From the NCBI GenBank assembly GCA_934621385.1, contig CAKTUI010000001.1, positions 1-64,000 of the forward strand: a DNA stretch of 64,000 nt, read 5' to 3'. The notes beneath the pieces are model-generated. The model was not told the DNA's origin, did not search any database, and was given only the letters and a program-made list of their open reading frames with translations. The translations under genes were made by a program, and so were the position numbers. This document shows positions 34,324-42,467 of this stretch, piece by piece; within the stretch, counting starts at the first letter, position 1; each line of letters opens with the position of its first letter. Source of the DNA: an uncultured Kiritimatiellota bacterium. Its GTDB lineage: Bacteria > Verrucomicrobiota > Kiritimatiellia > RFP12 > UBA1067.

Positions 34324-34602
34324 ATGAAAGACTGTTACGACCAGAAGAAACTCGTCATCCGCCTCAATCGCGTCATGGGGCAGATTGCCGCGATTCGGCG
34401 GATGGTTGAGGATGACGCGGCGAAGTGCGAGGACATCATGATTCAGATCAACGCGGCGGATGCGGCCCTGCATCGCATCGGGCTGTTGATTCTTGAGGGG
34501 CATCTCGGGCACTGCGTTCGTAAGGGAATTGAGGAGGGTCACGCCGATGAGGCGATCGACAACTTCACCGATTCCCTTGAGCAGTACGTCGGCATCAAGT
34601 GA
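34324..34602 (+). CDS. csoR: CsoR-family copper-sensing transcriptional repressor
   Basis: A 92-residue all-helical repressor of the CsoR/RcnR family. Counting from ATG 34324, the Cu(I) ligand set falls at Cys35, His60 and Cys64, exactly the C-H-C pattern of copper-type CsoR; RcnR, FrmR and CstR lack this set. Start chosen for AAAGGAA five bases upstream; ATG 34309 is an alternative. It lies 13 bp upstream of a heavy-metal P1B-ATPase, so autoregulation and copper derepression of both genes are expected. Confidence 0.9.
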   Translation: MKDCYDQKKLVIRLNRVMGQIAAIRRMVEDDAAKCEDIMIQINAADAALHRIGLLILEGHLGHCVRKGIEEGHADEAIDNFTDSLEQYVGIK

Positions 34603-34615
34603 TTGGGGGCGGGCA

Positions 34616-36268
34616 ATGGGTTGCTGTTGCTGTGGAGGCGGTGGCGCGTGTCACCTTGAGGAGGAAAAGACGGGCTGGGCGCGTGTGGATGCCAAGATCG
34701 CCCGCTTGTGCGAGCGTCTGGAGTCCTGGCGAACGATCGTCATCAGCGGTGCCTGTGTGCTGATGGGATTGCTGGTCCACGTGAAGGCGGGCGGCATGGG
34801 CTGTGGTGAAGCCTCGCCCTGGTGGGATCCGGCGCTGATTGCCGTCCTTCTGTGCGGACTGCCGATTGCCTACCAGGCCATTCGGACGCTTCTCGTGAAC
34901 CACAGGATTACGTCGGCTCTTCTCATCACGATGGCCATGATTGCCGCGCTGGCGATTGGCGAGTTCTTTGCCGCTGGCGAAGTGGCGTTCATCATGGCGA
35001 TTGGTGAGAAACTGGAGGATTTCACGGTTGGACGGGCCTCAAAGGGCGTCAAGGCCCTGATTCGGCTGAAGGATGCCGTCCGCAAGGACATTTCCGTCGG
35101 GACGGTCGTTTCGGTGCGCCCCGGGGAGTCCTTCCCCTGCGATGGCGTCGTGACGAAGGGCGAGACGACGGTCGACCAGTCGATTGTGACGGGTGAATCG
35201 CTTCCTGTCCGGAAGGTGGTGGGCGACCGCGTGTTCACGGGGACGCTGAACCGCTACGGGCAGATTGAGATTCGGGCGACGGCGGTTGGTGCGGACACCA
35301 GCCTTGCGAAGATTGTCCGACTTGTCAATGAGACGAACAACCACAAGGCTCCCATGCAGCGGCTGGCGGACCGTTGGGCGGCCATTCTCGTCCCCTCGGC
35401 TCTTGGCGTTGCCGTCGTTACGTTCGCCGTCTGCTACTGGGCGCTGGGCGTGGAGCTCCACAACAGCCTGACGCGTGCCGTGACGGTGCTCGTGACGTTC
35501 TGCCCGTGCGCATTGGCCCTGGCTACGCCGACCTCAATCATGGCGGCGATTGGGCAGGCGACGAAGCGCGGCGTTCTGATTAAGACGGGCGAGGCGCTGG
35601 AGCGGATGGGCGCGGTCAACACCGTCACCTTTGACAAGACGGGGACGATTACGAAGGGCACGTGGGCCAACGCACTGGCCCGTGATGCGGACGGACGCAT
35701 CCTGGCGGGTGAGAAGATGGACGTGGCGGACGAGCTCCGCGAGACGGCTCCCGCAACGGTCAGGCGGCTGTCCGAACTGGGTGTCAAGTCCCTCCTTCTG
35801 ACGGGCGATCACCGCGAAATTGCTGAGAAGTACGCCTCGGCTTGTGGAATTGGCGAGGTTCGTGCGGATCTCCTGCCTGAGGAGAAGGTTGAGGCCGTGC
35901 GGTCGCTGACGGCGGCTGGTCGTCATGTTGCCATGGTCGGCGACGGTGTGAACGACGCGGCGGCGATGAAGTACGCCGATGTCGGAATTGCCATGGCGGG
36001 TGCCGGAACCGATGTCGCGGCGGAGGCGAGCGACATTGCCATCATGAACGATGACATTGCGTCCGTCGCCTACGTGAAGCGGCTGGCGCTTGCTTGCCTG
36101 CGGACGATTCGCTTCAACATCACGCTGTCGATGAGCATCAACTTCGTTGCGGTCCTGCTTGGCGTGCTGGGCATCATGACGCCCGTTGTCGGCGCACTTG
36201 TCCATAACGGCGGATCGATTCTGGTCGTATTGAACGCGGCACTTCTCTACGATCGCCGCTTGCGCTGA
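34616..36268 (+). CDS. P1B-type heavy-metal ATPase lacking the nucleotide-binding N-domain
   Basis: A 550-residue copper-type P-ATPase. The N-terminus is Cys-rich (GCCCCGGGGACH) instead of a normal HMA domain. Membrane helices are followed by the actuator TGES motif, the CPC metal motif (FCPCALALATP), the phosphorylation motif DKTGTIT (Asp340), TGDH (about 396-399) and GDGVNDA. Only 55 residues separate DKTGTIT from TGD, against roughly 145 in CopA-type pumps. The HP motif (SEHPL) and the GxG ATP-binding elements are missing. Whether it can bind ATP normally is doubtful. Partner csoR suggests copper. Confidence 0.85.
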   Translation: MGCCCCGGGGACHLEEEKTGWARVDAKIARLCERLESWRTIVISGACVLMGLLVHVKAGGMGCGEASPWWDPALIAVLLCGLPIAYQAIRTLLVNHRITSALLITMAMIAALAIGEFFAAGEVAFIMAIGEKLEDFTVGRASKGVKALIRLKDAVRKDISVGTVVSVRPGESFPCDGVVTKGETTVDQSIVTGESLPVRKVVGDRVFTGTLNRYGQIEIRATAVGADTSLAKIVRLVNETNNHKAPMQRLADRWAAILVPSALGVAVVTFAVCYWALGVELHNSLTRAVTVLVTFCPCALALATPTSIMAAIGQATKRGVLIKTGEALERMGAVNTVTFDKTGTITKGTWANALARDADGRILAGEKMDVADELRETAPATVRRLSELGVKSLLLTGDHREIAEKYASACGIGEVRADLLPEEKVEAVRSLTAAGRHVAMVGDGVNDAAAMKYADVGIAMAGAGTDVAAEASDIAIMNDDIASVAYVKRLALACLRTIRFNITLSMSINFVAVLLGVLGIMTPVVGALVHNGGSILVVLNAALLYDRRLR

Positions 36269-36280
36269 CGGTCGGAGGTG

Positions 36281-36314
36281 TGCGGGGGCTTGGCTGCCAC
36301 GGCAAGCCCCCGCA
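36281..36314 (+). terminator. strong hairpin after the P1B-ATPase gene
   Basis: TGCGGGGGCTTG (36281-36292) and CAAGCCCCCGCA (36303-36314) form a perfect 12-bp stem; no T tract follows. Confidence 0.5.
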
Positions 36315-36402
36315 TTCGTGCCGTGCGGGCGGGCGCTTTGTCCATTTCTGCCGCGCCATTCGGGTGCCTGGATGAGGAAAATAGAGAAAATTCGCCGCCC
36401 CC

Positions 36403-36432
36403 TTGCACAAAGGGCGCACTTTTTGGTATAAT
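36403..36432 (+). promoter_or_regulatory. promoter of the rpmJ-rpsU ribosomal operon
   Basis: TTGCAC (36403-36408), 18-bp spacer, TGG then TATAAT (36427-36432) followed by ATGCGC. A GC-rich discriminator after the -10 box is typical of growth-rate-regulated promoters (inference). Confidence 0.8.
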
Positions 36433-36469
36433 ATGCGCTCATTCGACCACTCAAAAGAGTAAAATAACA

Positions 36470-36583
36470 ATGAAAGTACGTAGTTCCGTTCGTCGCATTT
36501 GCGAGAACTGCCGCATCATCCGCCGCAAAGGCGTGGTGCGCGTGATCTGCACCAACCCCCGCCATAAGCAGCGTCAGGGCTGA
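36470..36583 (+). CDS. rpmJ: 50S ribosomal protein bL36
   Basis: A 37-residue zinc-type bL36: MKVRSSVRRICENC has the first C-x-x-C pair and VICTNPRHKQRQG supplies the third Cys and the His ligand. It leads the alpha operon, 23 bp before rpsM, as in many bacteria. Confidence 0.97.
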   Translation: MKVRSSVRRICENCRIIRRKGVVRVICTNPRHKQRQG

Positions 36584-36606
36584 GAAAGTAAAGAGGTAAA
36601 ACAACT

Positions 36607-36987
36607 ATGCCGAGAATGATGGGTGTGGATATTCCGGGCAAGAAGCACATTCGCTTCGCCCTCCGTTATATCCATGGTATCGGGCCGAAACTCGCTGACG
36701 ATGTTTTGGCGGCTTGCAAAGTCGATCCGATGAAGAAGGCGGACGACGTCACTCAGGATGAGATTCACGCGATTACGACCTATATTCAGGATCACTACCG
36801 CGTTGAGGGCGACCTGCGCCGTGAGGTCGCGCAGAACATCCGCCGTTTGATCCAGATTGGGTCCTACCGTGGCACGCGTCACAAGAAGGGCCTTCCGGTT
36901 CGCGGACAGCGTACGAAGACGAATGCGCGCACACGCAAGGGCGGCAAGCGCGTGTCGATCGCGATGCCCAAGCAGGCGGCTCGCTAA
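36607..36987 (+). CDS. rpsM: 30S ribosomal protein uS13
   Basis: A 126-residue uS13 of the small-subunit head. PRMMGVDIPGKKHIRFALRYIHGIG at the N-terminus (the GIG-x-x-x helix-turn-helix) and the C-terminal RGTRHKKGLPVRGQRTKTNARTRKG are diagnostic. Standard place between rpmJ and rpsK. Confidence 0.97.
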   Translation: MPRMMGVDIPGKKHIRFALRYIHGIGPKLADDVLAACKVDPMKKADDVTQDEIHAITTYIQDHYRVEGDLRREVAQNIRRLIQIGSYRGTRHKKGLPVRGQRTKTNARTRKGGKRVSIAMPKQAAR

Positions 36988-37000
36988 GGAGATTTAACCA

Positions 37001-37456
37001 ATGAGCGAAGAAGTGAAGAAAGAGGAAGCCCCGGTGACGCCTGCCGCTGAAGCGGCTGCGGCTCCTGCGGCGGAAGGTGAAGCCGCTGCCAAGAAGCGTT
37101 CGGGCAAGTCGATTCCGGCTGGCATTGCGTTCATCCGCAGCACGTTCAACAACACGCAGGTCTCGATTGCCGATGCGCGTGGTGGCGTGATTTCGTGGAG
37201 CTCGGCTGGCAAGGCTGGTTTCAAGGGTTCGCGCAAGTCGACGGCGTTTGCCGCGACGATGGTCGCCCAGGATGCGGCCCGCACGGCGGTTGCCAAGGGC
37301 ATGCACGAGTGTGAGGTTCGGATGCAGGGCGCTGGCGCCGGCCGCGAGAGTGCGGTTCGTGCGATTCAGGCCGCGGGTATCCGCGTCACTCAGATTATCG
37401 ATACGACGCCGGTTCCGCACAACGGTTGCCGTGCACGTAAGCGCAGGAGGGTCTAA
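37001..37456 (+). CDS. rpsK: 30S ribosomal protein uS11 with N-terminal extension
   Basis: A 151-residue uS11. Conserved core starts at about residue 38 (GIAFIRSTFNNTQVSIAD) and ends with TPVPHNGCRARKRRRV. The first 35 residues are an acidic Ala/Glu/Pro-rich extension (EEVKKEEAPVTPAAEAAAAP...) not present in E. coli uS11, making the protein about 22 residues longer. The extension has lower complexity and no motif. The ATG at 37001 follows AAGGAG. Confidence 0.96.
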   Translation: MSEEVKKEEAPVTPAAEAAAAPAAEGEAAAKKRSGKSIPAGIAFIRSTFNNTQVSIADARGGVISWSSAGKAGFKGSRKSTAFAATMVAQDAARTAVAKGMHECEVRMQGAGAGRESAVRAIQAAGIRVTQIIDTTPVPHNGCRARKRRRV

Positions 37457-37459
37457 TTT

Positions 37460-38059
37460 ATGGGTCGTTATACTGGTTCCAAGTCCAAGATTTCCCGTCG
37501 TTTCGGCGAGCCGATTTTCGGCCGTGAGAAGGAAATCAAGCGTTCGACGCCCCCGGGTCAGCATGGTGCGCGCCGGAAGCGCAAAGTCTCCGAGTACGGT
37601 CAGCAGCTTCTTGAGAAGCAGAAGGCCAAGTACATCTACGGGATGCGCGAGGGTCAGTTCCGCCTGTTCTTTGAGCGTGCGAAGGCGAAGGAAGGCAAGA
37701 CGGGTGACCTGCTGCTCCAGATGTGCGAATCGCGCCTTGACAATGTCGTCTATCGCCTTGGCCTCGCGCCGACGCGTACGGCGGCCCGTCAGTTCGTGAC
37801 ACATCGTCACATTCTCGTCGACGGCAAGATTCTCAACATCCCGTCCTACATCGTCAAGCCCGGCCAGACCGTCGGTGTCCGCGAAAAGAGCCGTCAGATG
37901 GTTGCCATCGTCGACTCCCTCGCCCACCACAAGGTGACTGGAAGCTGGCTCGCGTGGGACGAGGCGACCATGACTGGTACGTTCCTCCAGGTTCCCGAGC
38001 GTGCGGAGATTCCTGAAAACATCAACGAGCAGGCAATTGTCGAATTGTACTCGCGCTGA
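37460..38059 (+). CDS. rpsD: 30S ribosomal protein uS4
   Basis: A 199-residue uS4, the 16S rRNA assembly initiator and possible translational repressor of the alpha operon. RLDNVVYRLGLAPTRTAARQFVTHRHILVDG is the S4 RNA-binding domain (about residues 92-122). The N-terminal zinc-binding cysteines found in some bacteria are absent. It starts 3 bp after rpsK. Confidence 0.97.
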   Translation: MGRYTGSKSKISRRFGEPIFGREKEIKRSTPPGQHGARRKRKVSEYGQQLLEKQKAKYIYGMREGQFRLFFERAKAKEGKTGDLLLQMCESRLDNVVYRLGLAPTRTAARQFVTHRHILVDGKILNIPSYIVKPGQTVGVREKSRQMVAIVDSLAHHKVTGSWLAWDEATMTGTFLQVPERAEIPENINEQAIVELYSR

Positions 38060-38099
38060 TGCTTCGCCCGTATCTTAAACCTTTCAAGGGAGGTAAACA

Positions 38100-39104
38100 A
38101 TGCCTATCCGTTTGAGCCAGTTCGAAATGCCGAAGGCCGTCCAGAAGGACGAGTCGACGGCGACTGCGACCTACGCCCGTTTTGTCGCGGAGCCTTTCGA
38201 AATCGGTTATGCCCGCACGATTGGCAACTCGCTTCGCCGCGTCCTTCTCTCCTCAATTGAGGGGGCCGCAATTGCGAGCGTGAGGATTCAGGGCGTGAGC
38301 CACGAGTTTTCGACAATCAAGGGTTGCACGGAGGATGTCACCGACATCATCCTCAACCTCAAGCGCGTTCTCGTCAAGACGTTCTCGCGTGACGACCAGA
38401 AGATCAGGCTCTCGAAGAAGGGTCCCTGCACGGTCTACGCTGAGGACTTCACGGCCGAAAACAGCATTCAGGTGCTGAATCCGCGTCAGGAGATCTGCAC
38501 GCTTGATGTTGATGGTTCCATCGACATGGAGTGCGAGGTTCGCACGGGTCGTGGTTTCTGTCTCGCCGAGGGCAACAAGAGGCCCGAGCAGGAGATTGGT
38601 CGAATCGCGATTGACTCGATCTTCTCACCTGTGACTCGCGTCAACTTCCTCGTGGAGAATACGCGTGTCGGTCAGCGCACGGACTACGAGAAGCTGATTC
38701 TTGACGTGTGGACGGATGGTCGTGTTGAGCCCGATGAGGCTCTGAAGACCGCCGGTGCCGTGCTTCGCAAGCATCTCGACATTTTCGCCGGTTACGGCGG
38801 GACTGACGGCGATGCGACGATTATCATCGACGACAAGAACAAGAAGGATGCCGACGAGCGCGAGCGTCTCCGCAAGCTCCTGAATATGTCCGTCAATGAA
38901 ATCGAGCTTAGCGTGCGTGCGGCGAACTGCCTCAACAATGCGAACATCTCCACGGTCGGTGAACTTGCGTCCAAGACCGAGGCGGATATGCTCAAGTACC
39001 GCAACTTCGGCAAGAAGTCGCTCACCGAGATCAAGGCGCGGCTTGTTTCGCTCGGGCTGTCGCTCGGCTACAAGTTCGACCCCGATCTCCTCGAAAAGAA
39101 GTAA
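38100..39104 (+). CDS. rpoA: DNA-directed RNA polymerase subunit alpha
   Basis: A 334-residue RpoA. The N-terminal dimerisation domain contains EPFEIGYARTIGNSLRRVLLSSIEG (about residues 30-54). The C-terminal domain (about 255-330) holds the two helix-hairpin-helix elements that contact UP elements and activators (ELSVRAANCLNNANISTVGEL, KNFGKKSLTEIK-like). Canonical position between rpsD and rplQ, preceded by AGGGAGG. Confidence 0.98.
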   Translation: MPIRLSQFEMPKAVQKDESTATATYARFVAEPFEIGYARTIGNSLRRVLLSSIEGAAIASVRIQGVSHEFSTIKGCTEDVTDIILNLKRVLVKTFSRDDQKIRLSKKGPCTVYAEDFTAENSIQVLNPRQEICTLDVDGSIDMECEVRTGRGFCLAEGNKRPEQEIGRIAIDSIFSPVTRVNFLVENTRVGQRTDYEKLILDVWTDGRVEPDEALKTAGAVLRKHLDIFAGYGGTDGDATIIIDDKNKKDADERERLRKLLNMSVNEIELSVRAANCLNNANISTVGELASKTEADMLKYRNFGKKSLTEIKARLVSLGLSLGYKFDPDLLEKK

Positions 39105-39116
39105 GGAATCTATAAA

Positions 39117-39524
39117 ATGCGTCATCAGAGAGTTATGAAGAAGTTCGGGCGTTCCTCCGCCCACCGCAAGATGCTCATGAGGAGCCTTGTGACGAACCTC
39201 ATCCTCGCGGAGTCGATTAAGACGACCCTGCCGAAGGCCAAGGAAGCGCGTAAGGACGCGGACAGGATTGTGACGATCGCCAAGAAGGGTGATCTCTCGG
39301 CCCGTCGTCTCGCCGCCAGCCGTCTCCTCGACCCGAAGGCCGTCCAGAAGCTCTTCGACAAGATTGCCCCCGGCATGAAGGACCGCAAGGGTGGCTATAC
39401 GCGCATCGTCAAGCTCGACACCCGCAAGGGTGACGCGTCCGAGATGTGCGTTCTCCAGTGGGTCACGGCTGCAACGGCCGAGGCTCCTGCCGAGACCAAG
39501 GAAGAGGCGAAGGAGGTGAAATAA
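39117..39524 (+). CDS. rplQ: 50S ribosomal protein bL17
   Basis: A 135-residue bL17. MRHQRVMKKFGRSSAHRKMLMRSLVTNLI is the characteristic N-terminus, and GGYTRIVKLDTRKGDASEM matches the C-terminal half of the core. An acidic Ala/Glu/Lys tail follows (TAEAPAETKEEAKEVK). Its stop codon shares one base with the rpsU start (TAATG). Confidence 0.97.
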   Translation: MRHQRVMKKFGRSSAHRKMLMRSLVTNLILAESIKTTLPKAKEARKDADRIVTIAKKGDLSARRLAASRLLDPKAVQKLFDKIAPGMKDRKGGYTRIVKLDTRKGDASEMCVLQWVTAATAEAPAETKEEAKEVK

Positions 39525-39727
39525 TGGCTATCGTGCTGAAGCTCAAGAAGGGCGAGTCCGTTGAGCGTGGACTTAAGCGCATGAAGAAGGTGCTCGACCG
39601 CGAAGGTCTGCTGAAGACCCTGCGTGACCAGCGCTACTTCGAGAAGCCGTGCGTCAAGGCGCGCAAGAAATCTCAGCGTGCCCGCATCCGCAACCGTTCG
39701 CGTCGCGGCCGTATGGAGCTCAACTAA
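39524..39727 (+). CDS. rpsU: 30S ribosomal protein bS21
   Basis: A 67-residue bS21, basic, with KKGESVERGLKRMKKVLDREG near the N-terminus and an Arg/Lys-rich C-terminus (KKSQRARIRNRSRRGRM). It is coupled to rplQ by TAATG. In many bacteria rpsU lies with dnaG-rpoD or yqeY, so its fusion to the alpha operon is notable. A terminator follows. Confidence 0.96.
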   Translation: MAIVLKLKKGESVERGLKRMKKVLDREGLLKTLRDQRYFEKPCVKARKKSQRARIRNRSRRGRMELN

Positions 39728-39750
39728 GGGATTCTCCCCTGGTTGGACAG

Positions 39751-39790
39751 AAGGGTGCATCGCCACTGGCGGTGCGCCCTTTCTTTTTTT
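39751..39790 (+). terminator. intrinsic terminator of the ribosomal operon
   Basis: AAGGGTGCATCGCC pairs with GGCGGTGCGCCCTT around ACT, followed by TCTTTTTTT. Confidence 0.92.
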
Positions 39791-39848
39791 ATGCCGCGCT
39801 TCCCGTTTTAACCTTTGACTCCTGCAAGTTGAAGGTGGAATTCGTTTG

Positions 39849-39907
39849 AGTTGCAGTTAGGCCTTGTACAAGTTGCAGTTGAGACGCGGCAGTTTGCATT
39901 TGCCGCG
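39849..39907. repeat. AGTTGCAGTT word cluster
   Basis: AGTTGCAGTTAG (39849-39860) and AGTTGCAGTTGAGACGCGGCA (from 39871) share a core, with a similar GCAAGTTGAAG just upstream. CGCGGCA (39885-39891) and TGCCGCG (39901-39907) form a hairpin. The same word recurs near 56,398. Confidence 0.65.
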
Positions 39908-39966
39908 TGGAGAATGGCCTATTGGCTTGTGTATGCGAGGCAGGTGATGGAATGGGGAAGGGAGGG

Positions 39967-40027
39967 GGTTGCGCATCCCAGGGGTGCTAGGTTGCGCAAG
40001 TCGAGGGTGCCAGGTTGCGCAACCTGG
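39967..40027. repeat. GGTTGCGCA word cluster ending in an 18-bp palindrome
   Basis: GGTTGCGCA occurs at 39967-39975, 39990-39998 and 40013-40021. The last lies in the perfect palindrome CCAGGTTGCGCAACCTGG (40010-40027). Related GGTTGCGCAACC is found at 59330-59341. Confidence 0.8.
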
Positions 40028-40116
40028 AAATCTGGGGTGGTTCTGCACCTCTCGGCAGTCCTTCCTCTCGGGCATGGTTCTTTCCGCTTTTGCTGACCCA
40101 TTAGATCTTACAATTT

Positions 40117-40629
40117 TCCTCGCGAGGATGCACGCTCTCGCGGCGGAGACGTGGCGGCGCGAGTACAGGAGGGCTCGGACACTCCGGGATGGACACCGTC
40201 GTCCCGGGGCGCGGCGGGCGCGGGGGGCTCCTGGTGATGATCGACCGCTGCAGCAGGCGCTATGTCGCCGAGCGCATCGGGCACGTCAGCCAGGACTGCG
40301 TCGTCAGGGCCATCGGGAGGATGAGGGCGCGGGGTGCGCCGCCCGTCGTCCGCACGGTGACCACCGACAACGGGTGCGAGTTCCCCGGCCAGCGGCACCT
40401 GGACGGGGAACTCGGGGCCGAGGTCTACTACACGAGGGCCTACGCCTCGTGGGAAAAGGGGTCCGTCGAGAACTGCAACCGCTTCGTCCGCAGGTGGTAC
40501 CCGAAGGGAACCGACTTCAGCCGCACGTCGCGGCGCGAGATCCGGGACCTCGAGGACTGGATCAACTCAATGCACAGGGAATCACTCAACGGAGAAACGG
40601 CGTATGATTACGATTCACATCTTGCCAAG
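40117..40629 (+). pseudogene. IS30-family transposase remnant (C-terminal catalytic half)
   Basis: The reading frame through 40189 encodes the DDE integrase core of an IS30-type transposase: a GHSGMDTVVPG segment with the first catalytic Asp, TVTTDNGCEF with the second, and WEKGSVENCNR with the Glu, ending in LNGETAYDYD. The N-terminal helix-turn-helix half is missing, with no in-frame start before 40189, and no terminal inverted repeats are recognisable. The frame then runs on into unrelated intergenic sequence. It is a decayed insertion sequence, with a higher GC content than its flanks. Confidence 0.8.
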
Positions 40630-40726
40630 AAGGATTACTTCTTGCTGACCCACTACCCTTGCAAGTTACCATCTTTTTTTGCAATCCGAACGAGCGGTCC
40701 CCCTCTATGCAGTTTGGGGCGGATTT

Positions 40727-40734
40727 GGTACAAT
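40727..40734 (+). promoter_or_regulatory. extended -10 promoter of recN
   Basis: TGGTACAAT (ending 40734) followed by ATGCGC, 59 nt before the recN ATG. No clear -35 hexamer is seen at 17-18 bp. A TTTTTTT run and other AT-rich DNA lie 55 bp upstream. Confidence 0.55.
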
Positions 40735-40793
40735 ATGCGCCACTGAGAAGGGATATGGACGGTCTTGTTGAGCCGTCGAGGATTGAATAAGGA

Positions 40794-42467
40794 ATGCTTT
40801 CGAGGTTGACAGTTTCCAATCTGGCGGTCGTTGAGCAGGCAGAGGCGGAGTTTGCGTCCGGCCTGAATGTGCTCACCGGCGAGACAGGCGCAGGAAAGTC
40901 GGTGCTGATGGGCGCTCTTGAATTGGTCTTGGGCGGTCGGGCCGACAGTTCTGTGGTGCGCGATGGCGCGAATGAGGCCCGGGTTGAGGCCACTTTCGCG
41001 GTTTCGCGTCGTCTTCAGCCGAAAGTCGCGGCGATTCTTGACGAGGCCGGCCTTCCGCCGTGCGAAGACGGTGAGATGATTGTGCGGCGGACGATTGCCG
41101 CCGGTGGCGGCGGTCGGGCCTGGGTGAACGATGCCGCGACAACGGTGTCGACGCTGCGGCGGCTTGGTGCGGAACTCGTGGACGTCCATGGCCCGCGGGC
41201 GAATCAGAAGCTGCTGGAGGACGGGTTCCAACTGTCGGTGCTCGACTCGTTCGGTGGGCTTGGCACGAACGACGGCCCGGGCGCGGCGTATGCGAAAGCC
41301 TGGGCGAACCTGTCGGTGCAGCGAAAGGCCCTGGAGACCCTGACAGCCGATGGCGCAAGCGAAGAAGAGATGGACCTTTTGCGCTACCAGGTGAACGAGA
41401 TTGCCGAGGCGAACCTGTCGGCCGACGATGAGGACATCGCCGAACGCCATGCCGCCGCCGCCCATGCCGAGGAGATTGTCGAATCCGCCAACGAGATTAC
41501 GGTGGCCCTTGGTGGGGATGACGCGTCCGTTGCCGAGACCCTGATTCGCCTGCAACCGAAGCTGACGGCCATGGCGCGGCATTTTCCGGATGCGGAGGCG
41601 TGGAAGGCGGAGGCCGAGGACCTGACAATCCGCGTCCAGGAACTCTCCCGAAGTGTCGCGGACGCGGTTTCGCGGTTGGATGCCGATCCCGACGAACTTG
41701 AGGAACTGGATGCGCGCCTGACGACGGTCAACCGGCTCAAGCGGAAGTATGGGGTCGACATCAAGTCGATTCTTGATGTCTACGAGAAGAAACGCGCACG
41801 GTTGAATGCGCTTGAGAACCGGGGGGAGCGGCTGGCCGAGTTGCACAAGGCGGTTGCGACGGCGGAGGCGGCGGTCCGTGAGGCTGGCGCGGCACTTTCG
41901 AAGCGGCGGCAGGCGGTCGCGGAGCGGCTGACGAAGTCCGTGACGCGGGAGTTGCACGGTCTTGGGTTTCTCCAGGCCAAGCTCATCGTCTCGGTCGAGG
42001 CCATTGAGCCGACGGCCTCGGGGTGCGATCGCGTCGTCTTCCTGTTTGCGCCCAATCCGGGCGAGGCGCCGCGGCCCCTGTCGGCGATTGCCTCAAGTGG
42101 TGAGATTGCGCGTGTCATGCTGGCCCTGAAGACGGTGCTTTCGGCTCATGACGCGACGGATATTCTTGTTTTTGATGAGATAGATGCCAATATCGGCGGC
42201 GAAGTCGGTGAAGCCGTCGGTCGGCGGATGAAGAGCGTGGCAAGGGACCATCAGGTGATTGCCATTACGCATCTGCCGCAGAGCGCGGTTTGGGGCGACC
42301 GGCATCTTGTCGTGTCGAAGTCCGTTTCCGGCGGACGGACGCGTACGGTGATTTCCGAGGTGCGGGGTGATGAGCGCGTGAGCGAGATTGCCCGTATGCT
42401 CGGTGGTGAGAAACAGTCAAATGTGGTGAGAAAACATGCGGAAGAACTCCTATCCATATCCCGTTGA
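40794..42467 (+). CDS. recN: DNA repair protein RecN
   Basis: A 557-residue SMC-like ATPase acting in double-strand break repair. Walker A GETGAGKSVLMGAL is near residues 29-42; the central part (about 155-360) is coiled coil broken by a hinge-like segment; the ABC signature SSGEIARVMLALK (about 435) and Walker B ILVFDEIDANIGG (about 455-467) close the C-terminal half. Length matches the family. The last 32 bp overlap the aroB-like gene. Confidence 0.95.
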   Translation: MLSRLTVSNLAVVEQAEAEFASGLNVLTGETGAGKSVLMGALELVLGGRADSSVVRDGANEARVEATFAVSRRLQPKVAAILDEAGLPPCEDGEMIVRRTIAAGGGGRAWVNDAATTVSTLRRLGAELVDVHGPRANQKLLEDGFQLSVLDSFGGLGTNDGPGAAYAKAWANLSVQRKALETLTADGASEEEMDLLRYQVNEIAEANLSADDEDIAERHAAAAHAEEIVESANEITVALGGDDASVAETLIRLQPKLTAMARHFPDAEAWKAEAEDLTIRVQELSRSVADAVSRLDADPDELEELDARLTTVNRLKRKYGVDIKSILDVYEKKRARLNALENRGERLAELHKAVATAEAAVREAGAALSKRRQAVAERLTKSVTRELHGLGFLQAKLIVSVEAIEPTASGCDRVVFLFAPNPGEAPRPLSAIASSGEIARVMLALKTVLSAHDATDILVFDEIDANIGGEVGEAVGRRMKSVARDHQVIAITHLPQSAVWGDRHLVVSKSVSGGRTRTVISEVRGDERVSEIARMLGGEKQSNVVRKHAEELLSISR

